A DNA stretch of 64,000 bases from positions 1-64,000 of the forward strand of contig JANYCD010000073.1 in the NCBI GenBank assembly GCA_025360425.1. The letters run 5' to 3'. This document shows, one piece after another, positions 33,766-43,107 of the stretch (position 1 is its first letter; the number at the start of each line of letters is the position of its first letter). The notes beneath the pieces are model-generated. The model had not been told where the DNA came from. It worked only from the letters and a program-made list of their open reading frames with translations, and did no database searches. Position numbers and translations under genes: made by a program. The stretch is from Sterolibacteriaceae bacterium (GTDB lineage: Bacteria > Pseudomonadota > Gammaproteobacteria > Burkholderiales > Rhodocyclaceae).

Positions 33766-34968
33766 ATGGCGCTCTATGCATACAAGGCGATCAATCCATC
33801 GGGGCGCACAGTCCTGGGTCGGCTCGACGCCATCAATCTGGTGGACCTCGAAATGCGCCTCAAGCGCATGGAGCTCGACTTTGTCAATGGCAATACCGTC
33901 AAGGAAAGCAACCTGTTCGGTCAGAGCAAGATCCCGCGCCGGGAGATCATCAATTTCTGCTTTCATCTTGAGCAATTAACCCGGGCCGGTGTACCGATCA
34001 TCGAGGGATTAGCCGACCTGCGCGACAGCCTTGAAACGCCGCGCTTTCGCGAAGTGCTGGCGGGCATGGTGGAGAGCATCGAGGGTGGTAAAACCCTGTC
34101 GCAAGCGATGGACGAGTACCCCAGAGTCTTCGATGAAGTCTTTACCAGCCTGATACGCGCAGGCGAAGAGACCGGAAACCTGTCCGGCGTTTTGAAGAAT
34201 CTGAATGAATCGCTCAGGTGGCAGGATGAATTGGCGGCACAAACCAAGAAGCTGATCATGTATCCGGCATTCATGGGCGTGGTGGTGGTTGGCGTGGTGT
34301 TTTTCATGATGATTTACCTGGTTCCAAAGATGGTGAGCTTCATCAAAAACATGGGGCAACAGATCCCGCTACAGACCAAGATACTGATCGCCACTTCCAA
34401 TTTTTTCGTCAACTACTGGTACATCGTTCTACTGCTGCCGATAGTGATCGCCATCGGGATCAACTTCGCGATTCGCACCAATCCCAAGGCGCATCATCGC
34501 TTTGACGGATTCAAGTTACAGATGCCCATGGTTGGCGAAATCCTGCGCAAGATCATTCTTTCCCGCTTCGCCAGCGTATTCGCCATGATGTACGCCTCGG
34601 GAATTTCGATACTTGACTCGATCAAAACCACCGAGAAGGTGGTCGGCAATTCGATCATCCGCGAAGGACTCGAGCAGGCCGGTCAGTTGATCGCCGATGG
34701 TCTCAACGTGACCGCTGCGTTCGAGCGCGTTGGATTGTTTCCGCCACTGGTTATCCGCATGCTGCGCGTCGGAGAGAACACCGGTGGGCTGGATACCGCT
34801 CTAATGAATGTCAGCTATTTCTACAATCGCGACGTAAAGGAATCCATCGAGCGCGTGCAGGCAATGATTGAACCGATGATGACCATCATCGTCGGCATGA
34901 TTTTGGGCTGGGTGATGCTTGCTGTTCTTGGTCCAATTTACGACACCATTTCAAAAATGAAAATTTGA
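33766..34968 (+). CDS. mshG: Pilus inner-membrane platform protein, GspF/MshG/PilC family
   Basis: FCFHLEQLTRAGVPIIEGLADLRDS; duplicated GspF domains with TMs. Confidence 0.93.
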   Translation: MALYAYKAINPSGRTVLGRLDAINLVDLEMRLKRMELDFVNGNTVKESNLFGQSKIPRREIINFCFHLEQLTRAGVPIIEGLADLRDSLETPRFREVLAGMVESIEGGKTLSQAMDEYPRVFDEVFTSLIRAGEETGNLSGVLKNLNESLRWQDELAAQTKKLIMYPAFMGVVVVGVVFFMMIYLVPKMVSFIKNMGQQIPLQTKILIATSNFFVNYWYIVLLLPIVIAIGINFAIRTNPKAHHRFDGFKLQMPMVGEILRKIILSRFASVFAMMYASGISILDSIKTTEKVVGNSIIREGLEQAGQLIADGLNVTAAFERVGLFPPLVIRMLRVGENTGGLDTALMNVSYFYNRDVKESIERVQAMIEPMMTIIVGMILGWVMLAVLGPIYDTISKMKI

Positions 34969-34978
34969 CGCTCCGAAA

Positions 34979-36541
34979 ATGTCAAAACACCGCGCCCTCT
35001 TCCTTGACGCCAACCACATCACTGCCTATTCGTGGCAGGGCGGAAACCTGCGCGAAGAAGGCACCTTCGACGGTGACGCGCCAGGGCTGGAGAACTTCGT
35101 CGCCTATCTGCGTCTCCAGCGCTCCTCGGTCTTCTACCTGCTCGCCGATGTCGCCGAGGAAGGCTTCCAGATCGAAGACATCCCCTATGTATCGGGTAAC
35201 GACCGCAAGGCTTTGCTGGAGCGCCGTCTTGGTCAATATTTCTATGGCACACCGCTCACTGCGGCAATCTCGCTGGGACGCGGAAAAACCGGGCGGCGCG
35301 ACGAAAAAATGCTGTTTACGGCGCTGACCCGACCGCAGTATTTCGAACCTTGGTTTGCCGCAATGCGGCAGGCAGAGACCCAACTGGCCGGTCTTTTTTC
35401 GGCGCCCATGGTGGTCAATTCATTGTTCAAGACACTGAACAAAAAAGACGGGCCAACCCTGGTACTGACATTGTGCAAAGCCGGTTTGCGGCAGTCTTTT
35501 TTCGAAGGCGATCAGTTGCGGTTCTCGCGTTTGACGCCGCTGGTCACCAGCTCCCTGGAAGAATATTCACTCACCTGCGCAGTCGAGGCCGCAAAAATCT
35601 ATCAATACCTCGTCGGCCAACGCCAGATCGAGCGCGGCAAAAAACTGGAAACCTTGATCCTTGCCCATCCGGCGGAAACCGCCAGTTTTCGCCAGAAGTG
35701 TCGCGATACGGACGAACTCCACTTTGATTACATCGATCTGATCGAGCGCGGATCCAAACTCGGTCTCAAATCCCAGAGTTCAGATTCGCACGCCGACACG
35801 CTGTTGCTGCATTTGTTGCTGCAAAAAACACCCCCCTACCAGTTCGCTCCGACCCCGGAGCGAAAACTCTATCGTCTTTGGCAATGGCGCTTCGGGCTCA
35901 ATGCCGCCGCCGCGCTCATTCTCGTTGTTTGCCTGCTGTTCGCCACCAAAAACTTTTTGCAAACCTACACCATGGGGCAGGAAGTGGAATCGGTCAAACT
36001 CGATGCCGCCCTGACCAAGCAACGCTATGAGGCCATGCTCAAAAAACTTCCGGCCATGCCGGTCAGCGCCGACCAGTTGCGTGCCATGGTGGATCGTTTT
36101 AACACTTTGCAAAAAAATTCTCCGCCCATCACGATGACGCTCAACCAATTGAGTCAGGCACTGAGTATTTCGCCACAGGTAGAGCTGGATCGAATCGACT
36201 GGCTCCCCTCCTCAAACCCGGCCGACTCGGTGAACCCCGATACGGGCGCGGGTGCGAAAACCGCTCCCAATGCCACGCTTGCGAGCGGTAGCGCAAGCTA
36301 TTACGCCATCGTCGAGATCCAGGCACATTTGCCCGCAGCCGTGGCCAACGACAATCGCGCCATTCTTGAAATCGTTGACCGCTTTGTCGACACGCTGAAA
36401 AAAAATCAGGGCATGACCGTCACCATCCTGCACATGCCATTCGACCTGGCGTCGGGCAAAACCATCAAGAGTTCGGCGCAGACAGGGGTCACTCTGGTTG
36501 AACTGCCGAAGTTTTCGTTGCGCTTGGTGCAGGGACTCTGA
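34979..36541 (+). CDS. MshI-like protein: actin-like/GspL-type N-terminal half fused to TM + PilN-like half
   Basis: Position after mshG; cytoplasmic half, single TM (about aa 300-325), coiled PilN-like periplasmic part. Confidence 0.65.
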   Translation: MSKHRALFLDANHITAYSWQGGNLREEGTFDGDAPGLENFVAYLRLQRSSVFYLLADVAEEGFQIEDIPYVSGNDRKALLERRLGQYFYGTPLTAAISLGRGKTGRRDEKMLFTALTRPQYFEPWFAAMRQAETQLAGLFSAPMVVNSLFKTLNKKDGPTLVLTLCKAGLRQSFFEGDQLRFSRLTPLVTSSLEEYSLTCAVEAAKIYQYLVGQRQIERGKKLETLILAHPAETASFRQKCRDTDELHFDYIDLIERGSKLGLKSQSSDSHADTLLLHLLLQKTPPYQFAPTPERKLYRLWQWRFGLNAAAALILVVCLLFATKNFLQTYTMGQEVESVKLDAALTKQRYEAMLKKLPAMPVSADQLRAMVDRFNTLQKNSPPITMTLNQLSQALSISPQVELDRIDWLPSSNPADSVNPDTGAGAKTAPNATLASGSASYYAIVEIQAHLPAAVANDNRAILEIVDRFVDTLKKNQGMTVTILHMPFDLASGKTIKSSAQTGVTLVELPKFSLRLVQGL

Positions 36542-36543
36542 TC

Positions 36544-37158
36544 GTGGCGACATCGCAATCCACCGCCCTGAAACGCTTGCAGTGGAATATTGCCCTATTG
36601 CTTTTCCTTTCCCTGGTGGGCGCCGGTGCCGTGCTGGCTTCGCTCAAATTTCGTGACGTCGCCGACAAATCACTAAAACAAGCAACCGCGATTCAACGCG
36701 AAATCAAGGCCAAGCTGGCCCGCGCCAACGATGAAGAGATCGAGTTACGCGAAAAAATACTGCGTTATAACGCGATGGATAAAAAAGGCATTCTCGGCGA
36801 AGAACATCGCCTGGAGTGGATCGAGCAAATCAAAAAAGTGGAAGAGAAGCATAAGTTGCTCGAAATTCAATACGAGTTGGCGCCGCAAAAGCCACTCGAT
36901 GCGAAAGTCTTGCCGTTAACAGGCGGTGACTTTGAGGTATTGTCGAGTCCCATGAGCCTGGACATGCCGCTACTCCATGAGTTGGACCTGTTGAATTTTC
37001 TGGCTGATCTTAGCAACGAGGTCACCGCCTTTCTGCGGCTGAGAAGCTGTTCCATCGAACGCACTTCGCCGCAAGCCGCAACCAAAGGCGCCATCGCCGT
37101 TGCCCAGCTCAGAGCCCGCTGCCAACTCGACTGGATCACCATTCGGGAGAGGAGATGA
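36544..37158 (+). CDS. MshJ/PilO-like protein
   Basis: Single N-terminal TM, coiled-coil, position in operon. Confidence 0.6.
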   Translation: MATSQSTALKRLQWNIALLLFLSLVGAGAVLASLKFRDVADKSLKQATAIQREIKAKLARANDEEIELREKILRYNAMDKKGILGEEHRLEWIEQIKKVEEKHKLLEIQYELAPQKPLDAKVLPLTGGDFEVLSSPMSLDMPLLHELDLLNFLADLSNEVTAFLRLRSCSIERTSPQAATKGAIAVAQLRARCQLDWITIRERR

Positions 37159-37607
37159 AGATCGCGGCATTCAGGTTTTTCATTCTCTTCCTGACCTGCG
37201 CCACCCCCCTGGCATATGCGGAAGAGCCACTTGGGCGGCTATTCTTCAGCCCGGAGAAACGCGCTGTACTCGAACGGCAACGGCAACTCAACGTTCAGGT
37301 TCAGGAAACACAAACACTGGAAGGCGCCACCATGCATCTTGATGGTGTCATTCAGCGCAGTGGTGGCAAAAAAACCGTATGGATCAACGGCCAACCGCAA
37401 AACGACAATGCAACGCCCCTCGGTGTTGCCGCGAAAATAGCGCCGGGCGACCCCGGGCGCGCCTCCCTGAGCGCCGAGGGCGAATCTCCCGTCAATCTGA
37501 AAGTTGGAGAAACCGTCAATCGCGCCACGCGTGAAAAAGACAATGGCATCGATGGCGGAAAAATTGTCGTCGGCAAGCCCGCCGCGCGCGCCCGGGATGC
37601 CCGCTAG
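37155..37607 (+). CDS. MshK/PilP-like secreted protein
   Basis: Signal peptide, GVIQRSGGKKTVWINGQPQND (MshK/GspB-type motif). Confidence 0.6.
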   Translation: MKIAAFRFFILFLTCATPLAYAEEPLGRLFFSPEKRAVLERQRQLNVQVQETQTLEGATMHLDGVIQRSGGKKTVWINGQPQNDNATPLGVAAKIAPGDPGRASLSAEGESPVNLKVGETVNRATREKDNGIDGGKIVVGKPAARARDAR

Positions 37608-40600
37608 CCGCAGTCATCAGCGCGGTTTCGCGCTGATGATCATGATCGTGTTGCTGGTCATGGGTGCGCTTTACGGCGTAGTCAGTCAGCTCAGCCTGAT
37701 AGGCGCGCGTGCCGGGCGGACGCAGGGAACCCAAGCCTCATTGTTGCAAGCCAAGGAAGCCCTGATCGGTTTTGCTACCGCCTATCGCGACAGCCATCTC
37801 GATCAGGTGTTTGGGTACCTGCCCTGCCCCGACACCACAGGAGATGGCGTGAGCGATGCCTGCGATGTCACGGGAACCACGGTGGTTGGCCTGTTGCCTT
37901 ACCGAACACTTGGCTTGCAGGATCTGCGTGACAGCGAGGGCGTCTGCTTGTGGTATGTCGTCTCGGGGAACTTCAAAGACAACCCCAAAGCTACGCCAAT
38001 GAATTGGGATACCCAAGGCAACATCCTGCTTCAGGATGTCAACGGTACTACCGTGTTTGCGCCCGACGACGCCAATGGCGGAGCCGCAGCGGTCATTGTC
38101 GCGACGGGCCTGCCCATTGCCGGACAAAACCGCACGCCTGCCGCTGCCACTGTTTGCGGCACCGTTCCTACCGAAGTCGCTGCCTATCTTGATGGGGGTT
38201 ATGCCTTTCCGAGCGCAGGCACGGTCACCTTGAGAGCAGGCAGTAGCGGCAGCACCACTAACAACGATCTCATGCTGGCCGTGACGCCGCAGGAAATTTT
38301 TAGCCGCATCATCCCGCGCGTCGATTTCAGAAACGCATCGAGCGCTACCCCGCCGGGACAAATCAACGCCCTGTCGGACAACATCAAATTCAGCATCGAG
38401 AAACAGATTCAAAGCAATCTGGTCGCAGGCACAGCACCATCGGGCATTGCCCTGCCGCGTCAAACCGGTTATTCGCAATTCGCCGGCAAATGGGTTGGTG
38501 ATTTGGCGACCGCGTTGGCGCTCACGAGCACCAGTGACATCAATTATCTCGCCAACTGGCGCAACCAATATCGTTATGCGGTATGCAGCAACCTGAGCAC
38601 GCCCTGCCTCAACATTGCCGGCACCAGTTGTCGCGCGGCGCTGCTATTGGGTGGCACGTCGACGACCGGTGGGCCACGCACCACGGTCCAAAATGTATCC
38701 ACCACTGCGGCCCTGGATGATTTTTTCGAAGCTGGCAAGGGGCGCGAACTGCTCAATAGCAGCAGCATGACCTTCAGCGGCAATACCAGCTATCAATCGC
38801 CGACGGCCAGCACGACAGAGGATACGGCGCTCTGCCTCGTCCCCGGCGCTTTCAAGTCATTCGCCCAGGACATCGCCGAGTTTTCGTCCGGTTTGACCCA
38901 ATCCGTCACTGGCGGTAACGCGCTTGCCAACGTCGACACCAGCGCCAAAACGGTGACTTTTGGCAGTAGCGGCGGCACCGCCGGCGTGGCTTGCGTCTGG
39001 AATGCGAATGCGCTGCCGATGAACACCCTGCTGCGGCTTTACTTTCGCCTCAACTTTGCCGCCAAGGGCAACGGCGTTGCCCTTGCCCTGGCGGATGGCG
39101 CGACCAACCTGGCACCCAACATCGGTGGGCGCACCCAGATCATGTGCGGCGCCTCGGGGAGTGACACCTTGGGTTATTCGGGAATACCTCCGGCCGATGC
39201 CAGCGGAACACCACCGGCAGGCACCACGGTCGGAATCAAGAGTCCAAAGCTTGGCATCGAATTCGACACCCGTTACGACAGCAGCCGCAACGACCCGTAT
39301 ACAGATCACACGGCTTTTCTCTACTGGGGTAACGCCGCCGATAACGTGGCTGGTGGAAGTGGCGCCGATGACAACACCCACTATCTGGGCACCGGCGGCG
39401 CAGCGATCACGGCCGCCACCTGGTCAAGCAGTGTGGCCACGGTGACCACAGCGTCCGTCCATGGCTTCGTTGGCAGCATAGCCATTACTGCCGCCACTTG
39501 GGCAGGGAATGTAGGCACGGTGACCACAGCGTCCGTCCATGGCTTCTCGGTCGACGATGTGGTGCATGTATCCGGCATCACACCAAGCGCCTACAACGGT
39601 ACTTATACGATATTGACTTCCAGTAGCACGCAATTCACCTATACCTTGACTGCGCCGAGCAACCCCGGCAGTCTTACCATCCCCGGTTCGGTCGGCGAAG
39701 TGGTAATCGTATCTGGCATCACTCCGAACGCGTACAACGGCACCTATACGGTAGTGTCTTCAACCAGTACTCAATTCACTTATGCTTTGCCCAGCGATCC
39801 CGGCGGCTCCGCTGCCTCCGGAATGGTTAAACCTGGCTCTGCCGGGCCTGCACCACGTAACCCGAGGATCGCGACAGCACTTGGAAGCACCACAGTTGCC
39901 TCGCCTTGTGGTTTCCCCAGTCCCGCATGTCCCGTTTGGTCACCCATCAGCTTTGGTCTAGTGACCATCAATACGGCGAAGGCACATAATCTGTCATCGG
40001 GTCAGAAAGTGTATGTTTCCGGAATTTCTCCCGCCGGATACAACGGTGTCTTCACGGTTCTTGCCAGTGGTCTCACCGCAACGCGATTCCGCTATTTGCT
40101 CTCGACTAATCCCGGGGGTTATGTTTCCGGTGGCAGCATTCCCAACAAGGAAGCCGAAATATCCGCGCTTAGCTGGTCATCCAACACCGCGCATGCAGGA
40201 ACAGCGCCGGACAATCACGGATTCAGCAGCGGTCAAGTGATCACCATTGCCGGCGTTACCCCCGGCGGTTACAACACCAGCGGATCCGCGACCTACCTCT
40301 CTTCGAAATTTTTTGACTATCCACTGGCGACCGATCCTGCCGGCGGTTTTTCGACCGAAACCCCGGGCGGAATGTCAATTCTCAAAAATTCCACTACGCC
40401 ACCGCATAATTATCTGAAGTACACCAGCATCCCCCCGACAACTTCCATCTACGTCCGCCTCGATATTTCCCGCAGCTACGACAGCGTTCACCACATCGCG
40501 ATACTCAATACCAAGGCCTATATCGGCGACACCTTCGGCACGTTGCCCGATACCTGCACCAGTGCTTCCAGCACTTCCGAGTTTCAGGATTTGAGTCAAG

Positions 40601-40986
40601 ACCTGGCCGTTTTGTGTCCGTTCCGGACCGTCACGCTGCAACAGGACTCGATCCCCATCAGCGCCATCGCAACCCTCTCTGCCGCCACCTGGTCGTTGTC
40701 TACCGTCAGTGTCACCACCGCTGCCGCCCACCGTTTGGTCAACGGCGCAAGCATTACCATTTCTGGTGCCAGCCCTGCCGGCTACAACGGCACGTATACT
40801 GTCGCGGTGACTGGTGCCAATACCTTCACGTACAGTCTGCCCGGCAACCCGGGAAGTTATGTATCTGGCGGCGATATTCAACCGTTATCCACCATTTATC
40901 TCGGATTCACGAATGCCCGCAGCAGCACCAACATTATTGAGAATCAATCCGTGACCATTGATCAATTATTGTTGAGAAGCCAATGA
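37597..40986 (+). CDS. Very large prepilin-like protein (1129 aa from the ATG at 37597) with lectin-like C-terminal domain and YNGTYTV-type repeats; putative pilus tip adhesin
   Basis: Prepilin-like QRGFALMIMIVLLVMGALYGVV (no Glu at +5); GNGVALALAD ... LGIEFDTRYDSSRNDPYTDHTAFLYWG; repeats VSGITPSAYNGTYT. Confidence 0.75.
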   Translation: MPASRSHQRGFALMIMIVLLVMGALYGVVSQLSLIGARAGRTQGTQASLLQAKEALIGFATAYRDSHLDQVFGYLPCPDTTGDGVSDACDVTGTTVVGLLPYRTLGLQDLRDSEGVCLWYVVSGNFKDNPKATPMNWDTQGNILLQDVNGTTVFAPDDANGGAAAVIVATGLPIAGQNRTPAAATVCGTVPTEVAAYLDGGYAFPSAGTVTLRAGSSGSTTNNDLMLAVTPQEIFSRIIPRVDFRNASSATPPGQINALSDNIKFSIEKQIQSNLVAGTAPSGIALPRQTGYSQFAGKWVGDLATALALTSTSDINYLANWRNQYRYAVCSNLSTPCLNIAGTSCRAALLLGGTSTTGGPRTTVQNVSTTAALDDFFEAGKGRELLNSSSMTFSGNTSYQSPTASTTEDTALCLVPGAFKSFAQDIAEFSSGLTQSVTGGNALANVDTSAKTVTFGSSGGTAGVACVWNANALPMNTLLRLYFRLNFAAKGNGVALALADGATNLAPNIGGRTQIMCGASGSDTLGYSGIPPADASGTPPAGTTVGIKSPKLGIEFDTRYDSSRNDPYTDHTAFLYWGNAADNVAGGSGADDNTHYLGTGGAAITAATWSSSVATVTTASVHGFVGSIAITAATWAGNVGTVTTASVHGFSVDDVVHVSGITPSAYNGTYTILTSSSTQFTYTLTAPSNPGSLTIPGSVGEVVIVSGITPNAYNGTYTVVSSTSTQFTYALPSDPGGSAASGMVKPGSAGPAPRNPRIATALGSTTVASPCGFPSPACPVWSPISFGLVTINTAKAHNLSSGQKVYVSGISPAGYNGVFTVLASGLTATRFRYLLSTNPGGYVSGGSIPNKEAEISALSWSSNTAHAGTAPDNHGFSSGQVITIAGVTPGGYNTSGSATYLSSKFFDYPLATDPAGGFSTETPGGMSILKNSTTPPHNYLKYTSIPPTTSIYVRLDISRSYDSVHHIAILNTKAYIGDTFGTLPDTCTSASSTSEFQDLSQDLAVLCPFRTVTLQQDSIPISAIATLSAATWSLSTVSVTTAAAHRLVNGASITISGASPAGYNGTYTVAVTGANTFTYSLPGNPGSYVSGGDIQPLSTIYLGFTNARSSTNIIENQSVTIDQLLLRSQ
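39438..39546 (+). repeat. 31-bp exact direct repeat, 78-bp period, inside the tip-pilin ORF
   Basis: CACGGTGACCACAGCGTCCGTCCATGGCTTC at 39438-39468 and 39516-39546. Confidence 0.95.
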
Positions 40987-41738
40987 GACAAAACGCTTTC
41001 GCGCGCGGCTTCACGCTAACCGAACTTGCGATAGTCCTGATCATCGTCGGGCTATTGCTCGGCAGCCTGTTTGTTCCCCTGGCGACGCAAACCGAGATTC
41101 GCTATCGCTCCGATACCGACAAGGCATTGGTGGATATCCGCGAGGCTTTGCTGGGCTTTGCCATTGCCAATGGGCGCTTGCCCTGCCCGGCGCGGGCAAA
41201 CGCCGTCCCCGGTGATGCGGACGCGGGATTGGAACCCACGCCTATCGTTGCAGCAGGCTGCGCCAATCTGGCCGGGGTGCTGCCCTGGGCCACGCTGGGC
41301 GTCCCCGAAGGCGATCCGTGGGGCAATCGCTATACCTACCGGATCAGCCAGGAGTTCACCCGACAGCCGCCGCAAGTCGGATTCAATGGCGGAGCCACTT
41401 GTCCCGCTCAAACCGCAAACGCAGGTTTTGCGCTGTGTTCCCAGGGCGACATGACGGTGCTCAATACCGGGGGTGGTAGCACCGTTTCGAGTACCGTCCC
41501 TGCCGTTGTGCTATCTCACGGCAAAAATGGCAACGGCGCCTACAACACGCAGGGCAACCAAATGGCGGTTGGCGCCGATGCGGACGAACTCGACAACCAA
41601 CTCACGGGCGGCGGAACCAACACGGCCAATCTAGTGTTCATCAGCAAAACGCCCACCCCCACATTCGACGACATCGTGATCTGGATTTCTCCCAATATTC
41701 TGTTCAACCGCATGGTTTCCGCCGGCAAGCTGCCTTGA
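40983..41738 (+). CDS. Type IV prepilin-like protein
   Basis: RGFTLTELAIVLIIVGLLLG prepilin signal with Glu5; overlaps upstream ORF by 4 bp. Confidence 0.9.
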   Translation: MRQNAFARGFTLTELAIVLIIVGLLLGSLFVPLATQTEIRYRSDTDKALVDIREALLGFAIANGRLPCPARANAVPGDADAGLEPTPIVAAGCANLAGVLPWATLGVPEGDPWGNRYTYRISQEFTRQPPQVGFNGGATCPAQTANAGFALCSQGDMTVLNTGGGSTVSSTVPAVVLSHGKNGNGAYNTQGNQMAVGADADELDNQLTGGGTNTANLVFISKTPTPTFDDIVIWISPNILFNRMVSAGKLP

Positions 41739-41810
41739 CCCACCCCGCCTGTTCCTGAGACACTCTCACCCGCAGCCGAAAGGCATGTCACCCTTATCAA
41801 ACCGCACTAC

Positions 41811-43094
41811 ATGAAACGTTCCAACTCCGATACTTCGCGCCCCACGTTTGCCGAACGCCTGAGAACCGCCGGCATCGAGCCGACTGACGACGAACAGTTG
41901 CGACTCAACAAGTCGTTGCTGGTCTTCGCCACAGGCATCGTCAGCGTAACCTCGATGGTCTGGCTCAATATCTATTGGGTGCTCGGTCCGCAGTTGTCAT
42001 CCACCTACCCGTTCGCTTTCAATCTGCTGCTGGTGGGCAATCTGTTAATTTATATCAGGAGCGGAAATTTCGAATTTTTCCGCGTCAGCCAGTTGGGGTT
42101 GCTGCTGTTCATACCATTCGCGATGCAATGGAGCATCGGCACCTTCATCGACGCCAGCGGTGTGGTTCTTTGGGGCTTGCTGGCGCCGGTCGGCGCAATT
42201 CTGATGCTCGGCCCGCGCGGATCGCTGGTATGGTTCCTGATCTGGGTCTTTTTCACCGCGCTGTCGGGGCTGGTCGACTACTATTTGATCGGCCTCGCCA
42301 AACCAACGGTGCCGCTGCGCACCAGCGTTGTTTTTTTCGCGCTCAACTTCATGGCGGTATCGAGCATGATTTACATGCTGTTACGCCACTCGATCCTTGA
42401 GCAGCAAAAAATACGGGGCAAACTGGAAGACGCCTACACGATGCTGACGGTGGAACAGGCAAGGTCGGAGCGTCTGTTGCTCAACATCCTGCCAGGTCCG
42501 GTCGCCGAGCGGCTGAAAAACTCGGACCAGACGATTGCCGATGGATTTGCCGATGTGACCGTGATGTTTGCTGACATCGTGAATTTCACCCAGGTGGCCG
42601 AAGGCATGTCGCCGTCCCAAGTATTCGCCATGCTCAACCGGATTTTCTCGGCCTTCGACGAACTGGCCGAGCAGTTCGGTCTCGACAAAATCAAGACCAT
42701 CGGTGATGCTTACATGGTGGCTGGCGGTATTGGCGGCAGTGCTGAGAACTATAGCGCGGCCATTGCCGACATGGCGGTCGCCATGCGCGACCTTCTACGC
42801 AATGATTTCGCGGTGAATTCGTCGCACCTCGAAGTACGGATCGGCATGGGCACGGGGCCGGTAGTGGCCGGCGTGGTCGGCAAGAAAAAGTTTATCTATG
42901 ACTTATGGGGTGACACGGTCAACATTGCCAGCCGCATCACTTCGGAAGGTATACCCAGCATGATCCAGACCGACGTGACGACATTCAAGCGTTTGAACGG
43001 GGATTTCGAATTTGACGAACCCCAGGTCATTTATCTCAAGGGCAAAGGTGAGATGACGGTATATCGGTTGGTTGGCCGCAAGGCGCTGGGGTAG
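41811..43094 (+). CDS. Membrane-bound class III adenylate cyclase
   Basis: Six-TM-like N-terminus; VMFADIVNFTQVAE, IKTIGDAYMVAGG, YDLWGDTVNIASRI (Lys/Asp adenine-specificity residues). Confidence 0.92.
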   Translation: MKRSNSDTSRPTFAERLRTAGIEPTDDEQLRLNKSLLVFATGIVSVTSMVWLNIYWVLGPQLSSTYPFAFNLLLVGNLLIYIRSGNFEFFRVSQLGLLLFIPFAMQWSIGTFIDASGVVLWGLLAPVGAILMLGPRGSLVWFLIWVFFTALSGLVDYYLIGLAKPTVPLRTSVVFFALNFMAVSSMIYMLLRHSILEQQKIRGKLEDAYTMLTVEQARSERLLLNILPGPVAERLKNSDQTIADGFADVTVMFADIVNFTQVAEGMSPSQVFAMLNRIFSAFDELAEQFGLDKIKTIGDAYMVAGGIGGSAENYSAAIADMAVAMRDLLRNDFAVNSSHLEVRIGMGTGPVVAGVVGKKKFIYDLWGDTVNIASRITSEGIPSMIQTDVTTFKRLNGDFEFDEPQVIYLKGKGEMTVYRLVGRKALG

Positions 43095-43107
43095 ACATAT
43101 CGCGTTT

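Noticed and set aside
39400-40885. Repeats resembling an array
   Set aside because: They are in-frame protein repeats with variable spacing, not CRISPR repeats; no cas genes in the window.
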